From a bacterium (lineage in GTDB: Bacteria; JAMCPX01), in contig JAKAHI010000054.1 of the NCBI GenBank assembly GCA_021815065.1, forward strand, positions 1 through 7,840: a stretch of DNA of 7,840 bases. Reading direction: 5' to 3'. Every line of letters begins with the position of its first letter. The stretch's first letter is position 1. A program made the position numbers and the translations under genes. Under the pieces are notes generated by a model. It was not told the origin of the DNA, ran no database searches, and was given only the letters and a program-made list of their open reading frames with translations. This document shows, piece by piece, positions 1-6,602 of the stretch.

Positions 1-1
1 C

Positions 2-1123
2 CTGTTGACCGTAATACTTCTGGTCCTTGTCCCAATCTCCGGGTACTGCAAATCAGAGAAGCACCCGGCAAAAGCACCGGTAAAAAGCCGGTTAAACGAA
101 ATAAAAAGACATATAAAAGAAAAAAGGCAAGAGATTAAAATCTCCAAACAGAAGGCCTTGGCAATACTGAACGAGATTGATTCCATAGACAAGCAGAATG
201 CCGGGATCGAATCCAGGATAGGCGCACTGAATACGGAAAAGACAAACCTTTCAAAAGAAATCAACACAACGCAAAACAAGATCTCCGCCATCAACGCAAG
301 TATATCGGCCAAAAAAAATATTATCGGCAAGCGGCTGGTCGCAAGTTTTAAATTGCAGCAAACCGGATATCTTCAACTCATGCTCGCCTCGGATTCTCCC
401 GTTGATATGGAGAAGCGGTATACCTTTATGGGGTATATAATCCGGCATGATGAGCAGGAGGAGAAGGAATACCGGGCAGAAGCGGAGTTTCTTGCCGAAG
501 AGCAAAAAAAATACGCAGATCAAAAATCCCGGCTTGATGCGGTAACGGATAATCTCAATAAGCAAAGGACAGACCTTATGCGTGCAAGAATGCAGAAGAC
601 CGAGATGCTTGCAGACATCAGGCGCAGCACGCAGGCAACGAGAAAGGTATTGCTCGAGTTGCAGGGCTCGGAGGAAAAATTGCAGCATACGCTGAAATCT
701 CTGGAGGGCACATCGGGTCTGCAAACAGGGTTTGCATCGATGGAAGGAAAACTGCCTTTCCCGGTACGGGGGAGAATAGAAAGAATTTTCGGTAAATCGA
801 CAGACAGCATTATCAATGCAAAAGGTGTTTTATTTGTCGTGCAGTCGGATGCGCCCATAAAAGCAGTTTACCCGGGTGTGGTTGTGTGGTCTGAATGGCT
901 GAAGGGCTATGGGAATACCATTATTCTCGATCACGGGGACCGGTATTTTACCATATACGCTCATGTAGGAGATACCGATGCAAAGATTGGCGATGAGGTC
1001 AAGGCAGGTCAATTGATAGGAAAGGTAGGAGACGCCGGACTCGGCAGGGAAAAAACCCTTTACTTCGAAATACGGCACGGCGAAAAGCCCCTCAACCCGG
1101 AAGAGTGGTTAGCTTCACGATGA
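2..1123 (+). CDS. envC: EnvC-like murein hydrolase activator (degenerate M23/LytM), 5' partial
   Basis: Periplasmic coiled-coil protein expected to activate an N-acetylmuramoyl-L-alanine amidase during septal peptidoglycan splitting. The frame is open to the left edge. The first possible start is TTG at 5, but the hydrophobic stretch there (ILLVLVPISG) looks like the tail of a signal peptide, so the true start probably lies upstream. Numbering from that TTG, residues about 25-240 are Lys/Glu/Gln-rich heptad-like helices, interrupted near 105-150 as in EnvC. Residues about 250-372 form a LytM domain (YGNTIILDHG, then LYFEIR and NPEEWL near the end). Zinc ligands of active M23 enzymes are lost: the HxGxD motif reads AKGVL (272-276), and the LHFEIR histidine is Tyr353. 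Only His320 of the YAH motif remains. E. coli EnvC is degenerate in the same places, which supports an activator over an endopeptidase. The stop overlaps the alr start. No amidase gene is visible nearby. Confidence 0.87.
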   Translation: MLTVILLVLVPISGYCKSEKHPAKAPVKSRLNEIKRHIKEKRQEIKISKQKALAILNEIDSIDKQNAGIESRIGALNTEKTNLSKEINTTQNKISAINASISAKKNIIGKRLVASFKLQQTGYLQLMLASDSPVDMEKRYTFMGYIIRHDEQEEKEYRAEAEFLAEEQKKYADQKSRLDAVTDNLNKQRTDLMRARMQKTEMLADIRRSTQATRKVLLELQGSEEKLQHTLKSLEGTSGLQTGFASMEGKLPFPVRGRIERIFGKSTDSIINAKGVLFVVQSDAPIKAVYPGVVVWSEWLKGYGNTIILDHGDRYFTIYAHVGDTDAKIGDEVKAGQLIGKVGDAGLGREKTLYFEIRHGEKPLNPEEWLASR

Positions 1124-2208
1124 ACAACCCGTACACCTACGCGCGCATCGATCTGAAGGGCTTGGTCCGTAATCTAACCTCGATAAAAAAGAGCATCCGG
1201 AAAGGCACCGCCGTTATGGCTGTCGTAAAGTCGGATGCCTACGGACACGGTATCGCCGCTGTCTCCACGGCACTGGAAAGGGCAGGTGTTGATGGGTTTG
1301 GCGTAGCATTTATTCAGGAAGGGGTTGTTCTGAGGCAGGCAGGTATATCGTCTCCAATCTATGTTCTCTCGGGTTTCCAGCCGGGTGAAGAAGATATGCT
1401 GATTGACCATAACCTTGTCCCGCTCGTGTATAGTGCAGGCCAGGTTGAGCTGCTTGACAGGGAATCAGGAAAAAGAAACGTACGGAGAAACATACATCTG
1501 AAGATTGATACCGGTATGGGAAGACTGGGATTTTTGTATGATGATATGACCGCCCTGAACCGTGTCCTCGAAAAAACAAAAAATCTCAATATCACCGGTG
1601 TCGCCACACATATATCCGATGCGCATGATTCTGCATATTTTACGAAGGTCCAGATAAAGCGGTTTCAAAAGGTACAGGGGTTCCTTGAATCAAGGCTGTC
1701 CCGGCGGTTGATCTCCCATGCGGCAAATACGGATACATTCTTCAATTACCCCGAATCCTGCTTTGACATGGTGAGGGCAGGGATAAGCCTCTATGGCTAT
1801 GGCAGGAAAGGCCTGACGCCGGTGATGCATGTTTTCTCAAAACTCATCTCTGTTAAGACCCTGAAAAAGGGGTACGCTGTCAGTTATGGGAGAACGTACA
1901 GGCTGAAAAAGGACACAGCAGTGGGGGTTCTGCCGGTTGGCTATGCCGATGGATATTCGCGCATGCTTTCCAATACGGGATTTGTTGGCATAAAGGGTAA
2001 AAAGGTATACGTTATCGGAAGGGTGACGATGAACCATACCATGATAGATATGAAGGGCGTCAATGCCCGCGTTGGTGATAAGGTGCTTATCATAGGGAAA
2101 GACGGCACCATGTATATAGGTGCGGATCAAATCGCATCGCTTGCTTCGACAATAAGTTATGAGTTATTGTGCAGTATGGGTTCAAGCCTAAAAAGGATCT
2201 ACGAATAA
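1120..2208 (+). CDS. alr: alanine racemase (PLP-dependent)
   Basis: Cytoplasmic enzyme interconverting L- and D-alanine, supplying D-Ala for peptidoglycan. The 362-residue length is normal. The N-terminal barrel holds the PLP lysine in AVVKSDAYGHG (Lys37). HLKIDTGMGRLGF supplies Lys128 (equivalent to the carbamylated lysine of the Geobacillus enzyme) and Arg135. HAANTDT (200-206) is the phosphate-side motif. The C-terminal domain has the catalytic Tyr256 in VSYGRTY, then PVGYADGYSR, and ends TISYELLC...RIYE. One oddity: the usual MDxxMxD motif reads MNHTMID, with Asn305 in place of Asp. I chose the ATG at 1120 because MNNPYTYARIDL matches family N-termini and the ATGA overlap with the upstream stop is typical of translational coupling. 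An in-frame GTG at 1105 would add five residues of no family character. mlaE begins two bases after the stop, so alr probably shares its transcript. Confidence 0.95.
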   Translation: MNNPYTYARIDLKGLVRNLTSIKKSIRKGTAVMAVVKSDAYGHGIAAVSTALERAGVDGFGVAFIQEGVVLRQAGISSPIYVLSGFQPGEEDMLIDHNLVPLVYSAGQVELLDRESGKRNVRRNIHLKIDTGMGRLGFLYDDMTALNRVLEKTKNLNITGVATHISDAHDSAYFTKVQIKRFQKVQGFLESRLSRRLISHAANTDTFFNYPESCFDMVRAGISLYGYGRKGLTPVMHVFSKLISVKTLKKGYAVSYGRTYRLKKDTAVGVLPVGYADGYSRMLSNTGFVGIKGKKVYVIGRVTMNHTMIDMKGVNARVGDKVLIIGKDGTMYIGADQIASLASTISYELLCSMGSSLKRIYE

Positions 2209-2209
2209 T

Positions 2210-2992
2210 ATGACATTCAGGCCGATAGCCATTTTTGAGTATATAGGCGCAAGATTTACCACGCTCCTTGAAGAATTGGGCGGTATATTCTCGACCTTCC
2301 TCCAGTCTGCCGGACTCTTGTTTGTGCCGCCTTTCAGGATGAGGCTTTTTTTAAAGCAGATGGAGTTTGTCGGGGTCGAATCAAGTTTCATAGTACTGCT
2401 TACCGGTGCGTTTACCGGTATGGTGTTTGCACTCCAGACATCATATGCGTTCAGGCTGTTCGGTGCGGAAAACCTCATAGGACCGTCCGTAGCACTGTCC
2501 CTGGCGCGGGAGCTTGGTCCTGTCCTGACCGGGCTTATGGTAACCGGCAGGGTCGGCTCTGCGATGGCAGCGGAGCTTGGAACGATGAAGGTAACAGAAC
2601 AGATAGACGCCCTTTATACCATGAGTATAAACCCGGTCCAGTATCTTATAACGCCGCGTGTTTTATCGTCGATCATCATGCTTCCCATGCTGACGATACT
2701 GTTTGATTTTATCGGTATCATCGGAAGTTATTTTATGGCTGTGTTCCTTCTCGGTCTCAATGGTAACCGCTTTATAAGCGATACCATTTATATGGTGGAC
2801 CTCAAAGATATATACATAGGCCTTTTGAAGGCGGCAGTGTTTGGAGCCATTATAGCAGTCGTTGGATGCTATAAGGGATATTTTGCGGAAAAAGGAGCTG
2901 AGGGCGTCGGCAAGGCGGCAACGCAGGCTGTAGTCATTTCCTCGGTATCCATACTGATAGCGGACTATTTTTTGACTGCACTCTTGTTTTGA
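2210..2992 (+). CDS. mlaE: MlaE-family ABC transporter permease (lipid transport)
   Basis: Inner-membrane permease of an MCE/Mla lipid transporter; two copies are expected to pair with two MlaF ATPases beneath a ring of MlaD. It has 260 residues, the usual family length. An amphipathic N-terminal helix (about 1-50) precedes hydrophobic segments near 57-78, 151-180, 203-222 and 238-258. The family hallmark spans residues 101-126: ELGPVLTGLMVTGR followed by VGSAMAAELGTM. Next comes TEQIDAL (129-135), the cytoplasmic coupling helix that contacts the ATPase. NPVQYLITPR (141-150) is also typical. The start at 2210 sits one base after the alr stop. The only Shine-Dalgarno-like sequence (AAGGA, 2193-2197) is rather distant, so expression probably depends on coupling to alr. 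mlaF follows after two bases. Substrate direction (inward or outward) cannot be read from sequence. Confidence 0.95.
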   Translation: MTFRPIAIFEYIGARFTTLLEELGGIFSTFLQSAGLLFVPPFRMRLFLKQMEFVGVESSFIVLLTGAFTGMVFALQTSYAFRLFGAENLIGPSVALSLARELGPVLTGLMVTGRVGSAMAAELGTMKVTEQIDALYTMSINPVQYLITPRVLSSIIMLPMLTILFDFIGIIGSYFMAVFLLGLNGNRFISDTIYMVDLKDIYIGLLKAAVFGAIIAVVGCYKGYFAEKGAEGVGKAATQAVVISSVSILIADYFLTALLF

Positions 2993-2994
2993 TT

Positions 2995-3747
2995 ATGCAG
3001 ATAGATATTAAAGGGCTAAAAAAATCATTCGGTACGAATAGTGTGCTGAACGGCATAGACCTTACGATAGAGGACGGCAAAACCACGGTCATCGTCGGTC
3101 AGACCGGTTGCGGGAAAAGCGTTCTTATCAAGCACATCATAGGACTGTTGCGGCCTGATGCCGGGCAGATAATCGTGAACGGTGCGGACATAACAAAATT
3201 AAAGCGCAAAGAATTCGGCGGTATTCTCAAGAACTTCGGCGTGTTGTTTCAGAACTCGGCGTTGTTCGATTCAATGACCGTCGGCGAGAATGTCGCTTTC
3301 CCCCTGAGAGAACATACCGGACTTTCCCCGACAAAGATTATGGACGTCGTCCGGGAAAAGCTGGCCATAGTAGGGCTGAAAGGCGTTGAACAGCTGTACC
3401 CTGCGGAATTGAGCGGCGGTATGAAAAAACGCGTCGGCCTTGCCCGGGCTATAGCCCTTGATCCCCAGGTGCTTATCTTTGATGAACCCACGACAGGCCT
3501 TGATCCGGTCATGAGCGATACGATAGACAACCTTATTATGAACACACAAAAACACCTCGGCGTGACCAGCATCGTTATAAGCCATGATATACCGGGCACC
3601 TTCAAGATAGCCCGCTGGATAGCAATGCTTTACAAAGGCAAAGTTGTTTTATATGGTAGTCCTGATGATTTCAGAAACACACAGGATCCGATTGTCAGGC
3701 AATTTCTGGAGAGAAGGGCAGAAGGCCCGTTGCAGGTAGAGGCATAG
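2995..3747 (+). CDS. mlaF: MlaF-family ABC transporter ATP-binding protein
   Basis: Cytoplasmic ATPase that powers the MlaE/MlaD lipid transporter. It has 250 residues with all ABC motifs intact: Walker A GQTGCGKS (35-42), Q-loop Gln86 within LFQNSALFDSMTVGENVAFP (the long conserved MlaF Q-loop region), signature LSGGM (139-143), Walker B LIFDEP with catalytic Glu164, D-loop TGLDP, and H-loop His197 in ISHDIP. The run FPLREH after the Q-loop is characteristic of this subfamily and separates it from amino-acid and phosphate importers. The preferred start is ATG 2995, two bases after the mlaE stop; an in-frame TTG at 2989 overlapping that stop would add two residues and cannot be excluded. No clear ribosome binding site precedes either, so translation is probably coupled to mlaE. 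mlaD begins one base after the stop. Confidence 0.95.
   Translation: MQIDIKGLKKSFGTNSVLNGIDLTIEDGKTTVIVGQTGCGKSVLIKHIIGLLRPDAGQIIVNGADITKLKRKEFGGILKNFGVLFQNSALFDSMTVGENVAFPLREHTGLSPTKIMDVVREKLAIVGLKGVEQLYPAELSGGMKKRVGLARAIALDPQVLIFDEPTTGLDPVMSDTIDNLIMNTQKHLGVTSIVISHDIPGTFKIARWIAMLYKGKVVLYGSPDDFRNTQDPIVRQFLERRAEGPLQVEA
3739..3742 (+). promoter_or_regulatory. ribosome binding site for mlaD
   Basis: GAGG lies six bases before the ATG at 3749, inside the final codons of mlaF. It supports that ATG as the mlaD start and independent initiation there, unlike mlaF, which has no clear site. Confidence 0.5.
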
Positions 3748-3748
3748 A

Positions 3749-5227
3749 ATGAATAAAGGTATTTCGACAAATGCCAGGGTTGGTATATTCGTAGCCGTAG
3801 TCCTTCTGCTCCTCTTCTGGATTACGTTCAAAATAAGCAGCGGTACCATATTCGGCAGGATCCAGGGATACACGCTGACCGCAGAGTTTGATAATGCACA
3901 GGGGCTGAACACGAAGACCGGTGTTTTTATTGCCGGTATAAAGGTAGGCTATGTCGAGGATATCAAGCTGGCGGATGACAAGGCGCTTGTCACCTTACGG
4001 ATAATACCCGGCGTGAAGATCGAAGACAATGCAAAAGCAGTCATACGGACAAAGGGACTGCTCGGAGAGAAATACATCGAGATTGTGCCGGGGAAGCAGC
4101 AAGCCGCGGCCCTTAAACCGGGGGAACAGATTATCTTTACGGAATCTCCTCCTGATCTGGAAGAACTCATGAACAAACTGAACGGCATTGCCAGTGATGT
4201 AAAGTCGGTAACCCAGAGTCTCAACGATGTGTTCGGGGGCTCGAAAGGCGAGAAAAACATGAGGGGCATGTTCGATAATCTCAACAGGACAATTACCCAC
4301 ATGGACCGCCTTATAACCAGTACCAATAAAAACCTCAACCGGACGTTTGATTCGGTCAATACGTTTGCACAGGCCTTGAAAGAACAGGGGCCCGATATCC
4401 TGACGAACCTGGCACAGATCTCCGGGGAGCTCCATGCCATTATCGCCGAGAACAAGCAATCCGTAAACAGGACAATGGAAAATATAAACCAGGCAAGCGA
4501 AAGGCTTGATAAGACACTCGCAAATCTTGAGGTGATAACGGGTAATCTGAAAGAGGGCAAAGGGGCCATAGGAAAGCTGCTCTCGGACAAAAAAACAGAA
4601 CAGCAGGTGACCAAGGCCATAAGCGGATTGAGTTCCATGGTCGGCGGCACATCGAGGTTCAGGACCATTATCAGTTACCGCGGCGAGTATCAATTCGCTT
4701 ATCACAATGTGAAGAGCTACCTTGATCTGAGGCTCCAACCGACATGGGACAAGTATTACCTGCTGGGCATCGTTGACGATCCCGGAGGCTACTCTTCCAC
4801 TTCAACAACCTATACAACGGTCAAAAACGTCAATACCGGTACAGTCCAGCAAACAGAGACCGTGAACAATAATATATCGAATCAGCTTAAGATAAATGCG
4901 GAGATTGCAAAGCGAATATCCTACTTCACATTCCGCGGAGGCGTCATAGAATCGAGCGGCGGTATCGGTGTTGATATAAATGCACCCAACGACAAGGCAC
5001 AGTTGAGCGTCGAGATGTTTAATTTCAACGAGAAACCATACCCGGAATTGAAAGCCATGCTGAGTATATCCATATTAAGGTACTTCCTCCTTTCGGGGGG
5101 TATGACGGACATTGCGAACAGGGATGTCAGGACGTGGTTTATGGGGGTAGGTTTGAAGTTCGATGATCAGGATCTGAAGAGCATATTCGGGCTTGCCGCA
5201 AGTACGACATACGTCAACACGAAATAA
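3749..5227 (+). CDS. mlaD: long MlaD: MCE protein with helical bridge and C-terminal beta-barrel-like domain
   Basis: Substrate-binding subunit of the Mla lipid transporter. It has 492 residues, far longer than E. coli MlaD (about 180). In order: a short cytoplasmic N-terminus; one transmembrane anchor (about 11-27); one MCE domain (about 40-116), including the pore-side TKGLLGEKYIEI; a long amphipathic helical region (about 134-298) with repeated Asn/Leu/Thr heptads, ending in the family motif GKGAIGKLLSD; and a beta-rich region from about 302 to the end. The last part shows short alternating strands (SYLDLRLQPTWDKYYLLGIV, SYFTFRGGVIESSGGIGVDI, WFMGVGLKFDDQDLK) typical of outer-membrane barrels. 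A Ser/Thr/Asn-rich loop (about 349-378) interrupts it. I infer anchoring in the inner membrane, a hydrophobic helical tube across the periplasm and a barrel in the outer membrane, as described for Veillonella parvula MlaD. It closes the mlaEFD cluster; no mlaC or mlaB follows. Confidence 0.92.
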   Translation: MNKGISTNARVGIFVAVVLLLLFWITFKISSGTIFGRIQGYTLTAEFDNAQGLNTKTGVFIAGIKVGYVEDIKLADDKALVTLRIIPGVKIEDNAKAVIRTKGLLGEKYIEIVPGKQQAAALKPGEQIIFTESPPDLEELMNKLNGIASDVKSVTQSLNDVFGGSKGEKNMRGMFDNLNRTITHMDRLITSTNKNLNRTFDSVNTFAQALKEQGPDILTNLAQISGELHAIIAENKQSVNRTMENINQASERLDKTLANLEVITGNLKEGKGAIGKLLSDKKTEQQVTKAISGLSSMVGGTSRFRTIISYRGEYQFAYHNVKSYLDLRLQPTWDKYYLLGIVDDPGGYSSTSTTYTTVKNVNTGTVQQTETVNNNISNQLKINAEIAKRISYFTFRGGVIESSGGIGVDINAPNDKAQLSVEMFNFNEKPYPELKAMLSISILRYFLLSGGMTDIANRDVRTWFMGVGLKFDDQDLKSIFGLAASTTYVNTK

Positions 5228-5230
5228 GTG

Positions 5231-5257
5231 TTGCCGGAAGAAAGTCCCCGGTTTAAT
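5231..5257 (+). promoter_or_regulatory. weak candidate promoter ahead of eno
   Basis: The 73-bp gap between mlaD and eno is AT-rich near its end and could hold a promoter. TTGCCG (5231-5236) resembles a -35 box. TTTAAT (5252-5257) resembles a -10 box, but the spacer is only 15 bases. A second -10-like TATTTA (5270-5275) has no good partner. Nothing else recognisable is present, and read-through from mlaD is equally possible. Confidence 0.22.
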
Positions 5258-5290
5258 GCAAGAAAAATGTATTTAAAAATTAATTCTTAC

Positions 5291-5295
5291 GGAGG
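5291..5295 (+). promoter_or_regulatory. strong ribosome binding site for eno
   Basis: GGAGG is placed five bases before the ATG at 5301. It is one of the two best Shine-Dalgarno sites in the window, in keeping with the high expression expected of a glycolytic enzyme, and it fixes the start codon. Confidence 0.85.
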
Positions 5296-5300
5296 TTTCT

Positions 5301-6584
5301 ATGGCAAAAATAGAAGATGTACTGGCGCTGGAGATACTGGATTCCCGCGGTAATCCGACCGTGGAGGTAACGTTGAAACTCGATAACGGTGTGTTTGCAA
5401 CCGCAAAGGTGCCGTCGGGTGCGTCAACCGGAGAACGGGAGGCACTCGAACTGCGTGACGGAGATAAAAAACGCTATCAGGGAAAGGGCGTTCTGAAGGT
5501 CATCAACAATATCAAGGACATAATAAAGCCGGCCATAAAAGGGATGGAACCTTTCGACCAGAGGGCCATAGATAAAAAGCTGATAGAACTCGACGGGACC
5601 GGGACAAAGTCAAAGCTCGGTGCAAACGCAATACTTGCCGTATCTCTTGCTGCTGCTCACGCCAGTGCAAAGGCGCTGAATATGCCCCTTTACAAATACA
5701 TAGGGGGTATCGACACGCCGGTGGTCCCCGTTCCCCTGTTGAATGTGCTGAACGGCGGCAAGCATGCGGACACCAATGTGGATTTTCAGGAATACATGAT
5801 AGTGCCTGCCGGCTTACCGTCATTGAAAGAAGCGTTGAGGGCATCCGCAGAGGTTTATCATACGCTGAAATCAATCCTCAAAGAGAAATCGCTCGCGACC
5901 TCTGTCGGTGATGAAGGCGGTTTTGCACCGGACCTTAAAAACAACGAAGAACCATTGCAGCTCCTTTTTAAGGCGATCGAAAAAGCGGGCTACAAGCCGG
6001 GTAAGGACATCTACCTTGCCATAGACCCTGCTTCCAGCGAATTCTACAGCAACGGCAAATATAATCTCAAGGATGAAGGAAGAAAGCTCAGTTCAGAGCA
6101 GATGATCTCTCTTTATGAGAGTCTTGTAAAGGCTTACCCTCTTATCAGTATCGAAGACGGGCTTGCCGAGAACGATTGGAACGGCTGGGTACTTTTGAAA
6201 GAAAGGCTCGGCTCAAAAGTCCAGCTCGTTGCAGACGACCTTACGGTCACGAATACGAAGTATATACAAAAGGCATTGGAAATGGATGCCGCGAACTCTG
6301 TTCTGATCAAGCTGAACCAGATCGGCACGCTTACCGAGACCATGGAGTCAATAAGGATGGTACGATCAAATGGCTGGACAGCGGTTATATCCCACCGATC
6401 CGGGGAAACGGACGATACGACCATTGCGGACCTTGCGGTGGCTGCGAACACCGGTTTCATAAAAACAGGTGCACCCGCCCGGGGAGAACGTGTTGCAAAA
6501 TACAACCGGCTTCTCGAGATCGAGTACGAGCTCGGGAAAAGGGCGGTATATCCCGGCATGCAGGCATTCGTGAGCATTCAATAA
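5301..6584 (+). CDS. eno: enolase (phosphopyruvate hydratase)
   Basis: Cytoplasmic glycolytic and gluconeogenic enzyme converting 2-phosphoglycerate to phosphoenolpyruvate. Its 427 residues are the normal bacterial length. The N-terminal domain opens with LALEILDSRGNPTVEV and carries the mobile loop PSGASTGEREALELRDGD. The TIM-barrel domain keeps Glu164 (FQEYM), the proton donor Glu205 in VGDEGGFAP, Mg ligands Asp242 (AIDPASSEFY), Glu285 (SIEDGL) and Asp312 (ADDLTVTN), and the catalytic base Lys337 in VLIKLNQIGTLTET. SHRSGET (364-370) and Lys388 in IKTGAPARGER bind substrate. All catalytic residues are intact, so the enzyme should be active. Assignments use the E. coli enzyme as reference. 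The metal motif reads VADD rather than the common VGDD, a mild variant. It follows an envelope cluster that has no metabolic link to it. Confidence 0.98.
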   Translation: MAKIEDVLALEILDSRGNPTVEVTLKLDNGVFATAKVPSGASTGEREALELRDGDKKRYQGKGVLKVINNIKDIIKPAIKGMEPFDQRAIDKKLIELDGTGTKSKLGANAILAVSLAAAHASAKALNMPLYKYIGGIDTPVVPVPLLNVLNGGKHADTNVDFQEYMIVPAGLPSLKEALRASAEVYHTLKSILKEKSLATSVGDEGGFAPDLKNNEEPLQLLFKAIEKAGYKPGKDIYLAIDPASSEFYSNGKYNLKDEGRKLSSEQMISLYESLVKAYPLISIEDGLAENDWNGWVLLKERLGSKVQLVADDLTVTNTKYIQKALEMDAANSVLIKLNQIGTLTETMESIRMVRSNGWTAVISHRSGETDDTTIADLAVAANTGFIKTGAPARGERVAKYNRLLEIEYELGKRAVYPGMQAFVSIQ

Positions 6585-6590
6585 TTATCG

Positions 6591-6596
6591 AAGGAG
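6591..6596 (+). promoter_or_regulatory. ribosome binding site deciding the SDR start
   Basis: AAGGAG lies directly against an ATG at 6597 (no spacer) and six bases before a second in-frame ATG at 6603. The spacing selects 6603 as the real start; beginning at 6597 would only add Met-Thr. The gap after eno is 18 bases, so the two genes probably share a transcript. Confidence 0.8.
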
Positions 6597-6602
6597 ATGA
6601 CT

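Noticed and set aside
46..60. Lipobox in the EnvC-like protein (SGYC)
   Set aside because: Tyr directly before the Cys does not fit the lipobox, which needs a small residue there. A cleavable signal peptide is more likely.
1105..1119. GTG 1105 as the alr start
   Set aside because: The five extra residues have no family match, and ATG 1120 gives a normal N-terminus and the common ATGA overlap.
3949..4738. Two long antisense open frames (239 and 247 codons) opposite mlaD
   Set aside because: They lie in different frames over a well-supported MCE gene, show no domain-like features and have no ribosome binding site. They are by-products of mlaD codon composition.
5234..5250. Possible hairpin (CCGG...CCGG) after mlaD as a terminator
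   Set aside because: The stem is only four or five base pairs with a ten-base loop and no following T-run, so it is not a credible terminator.
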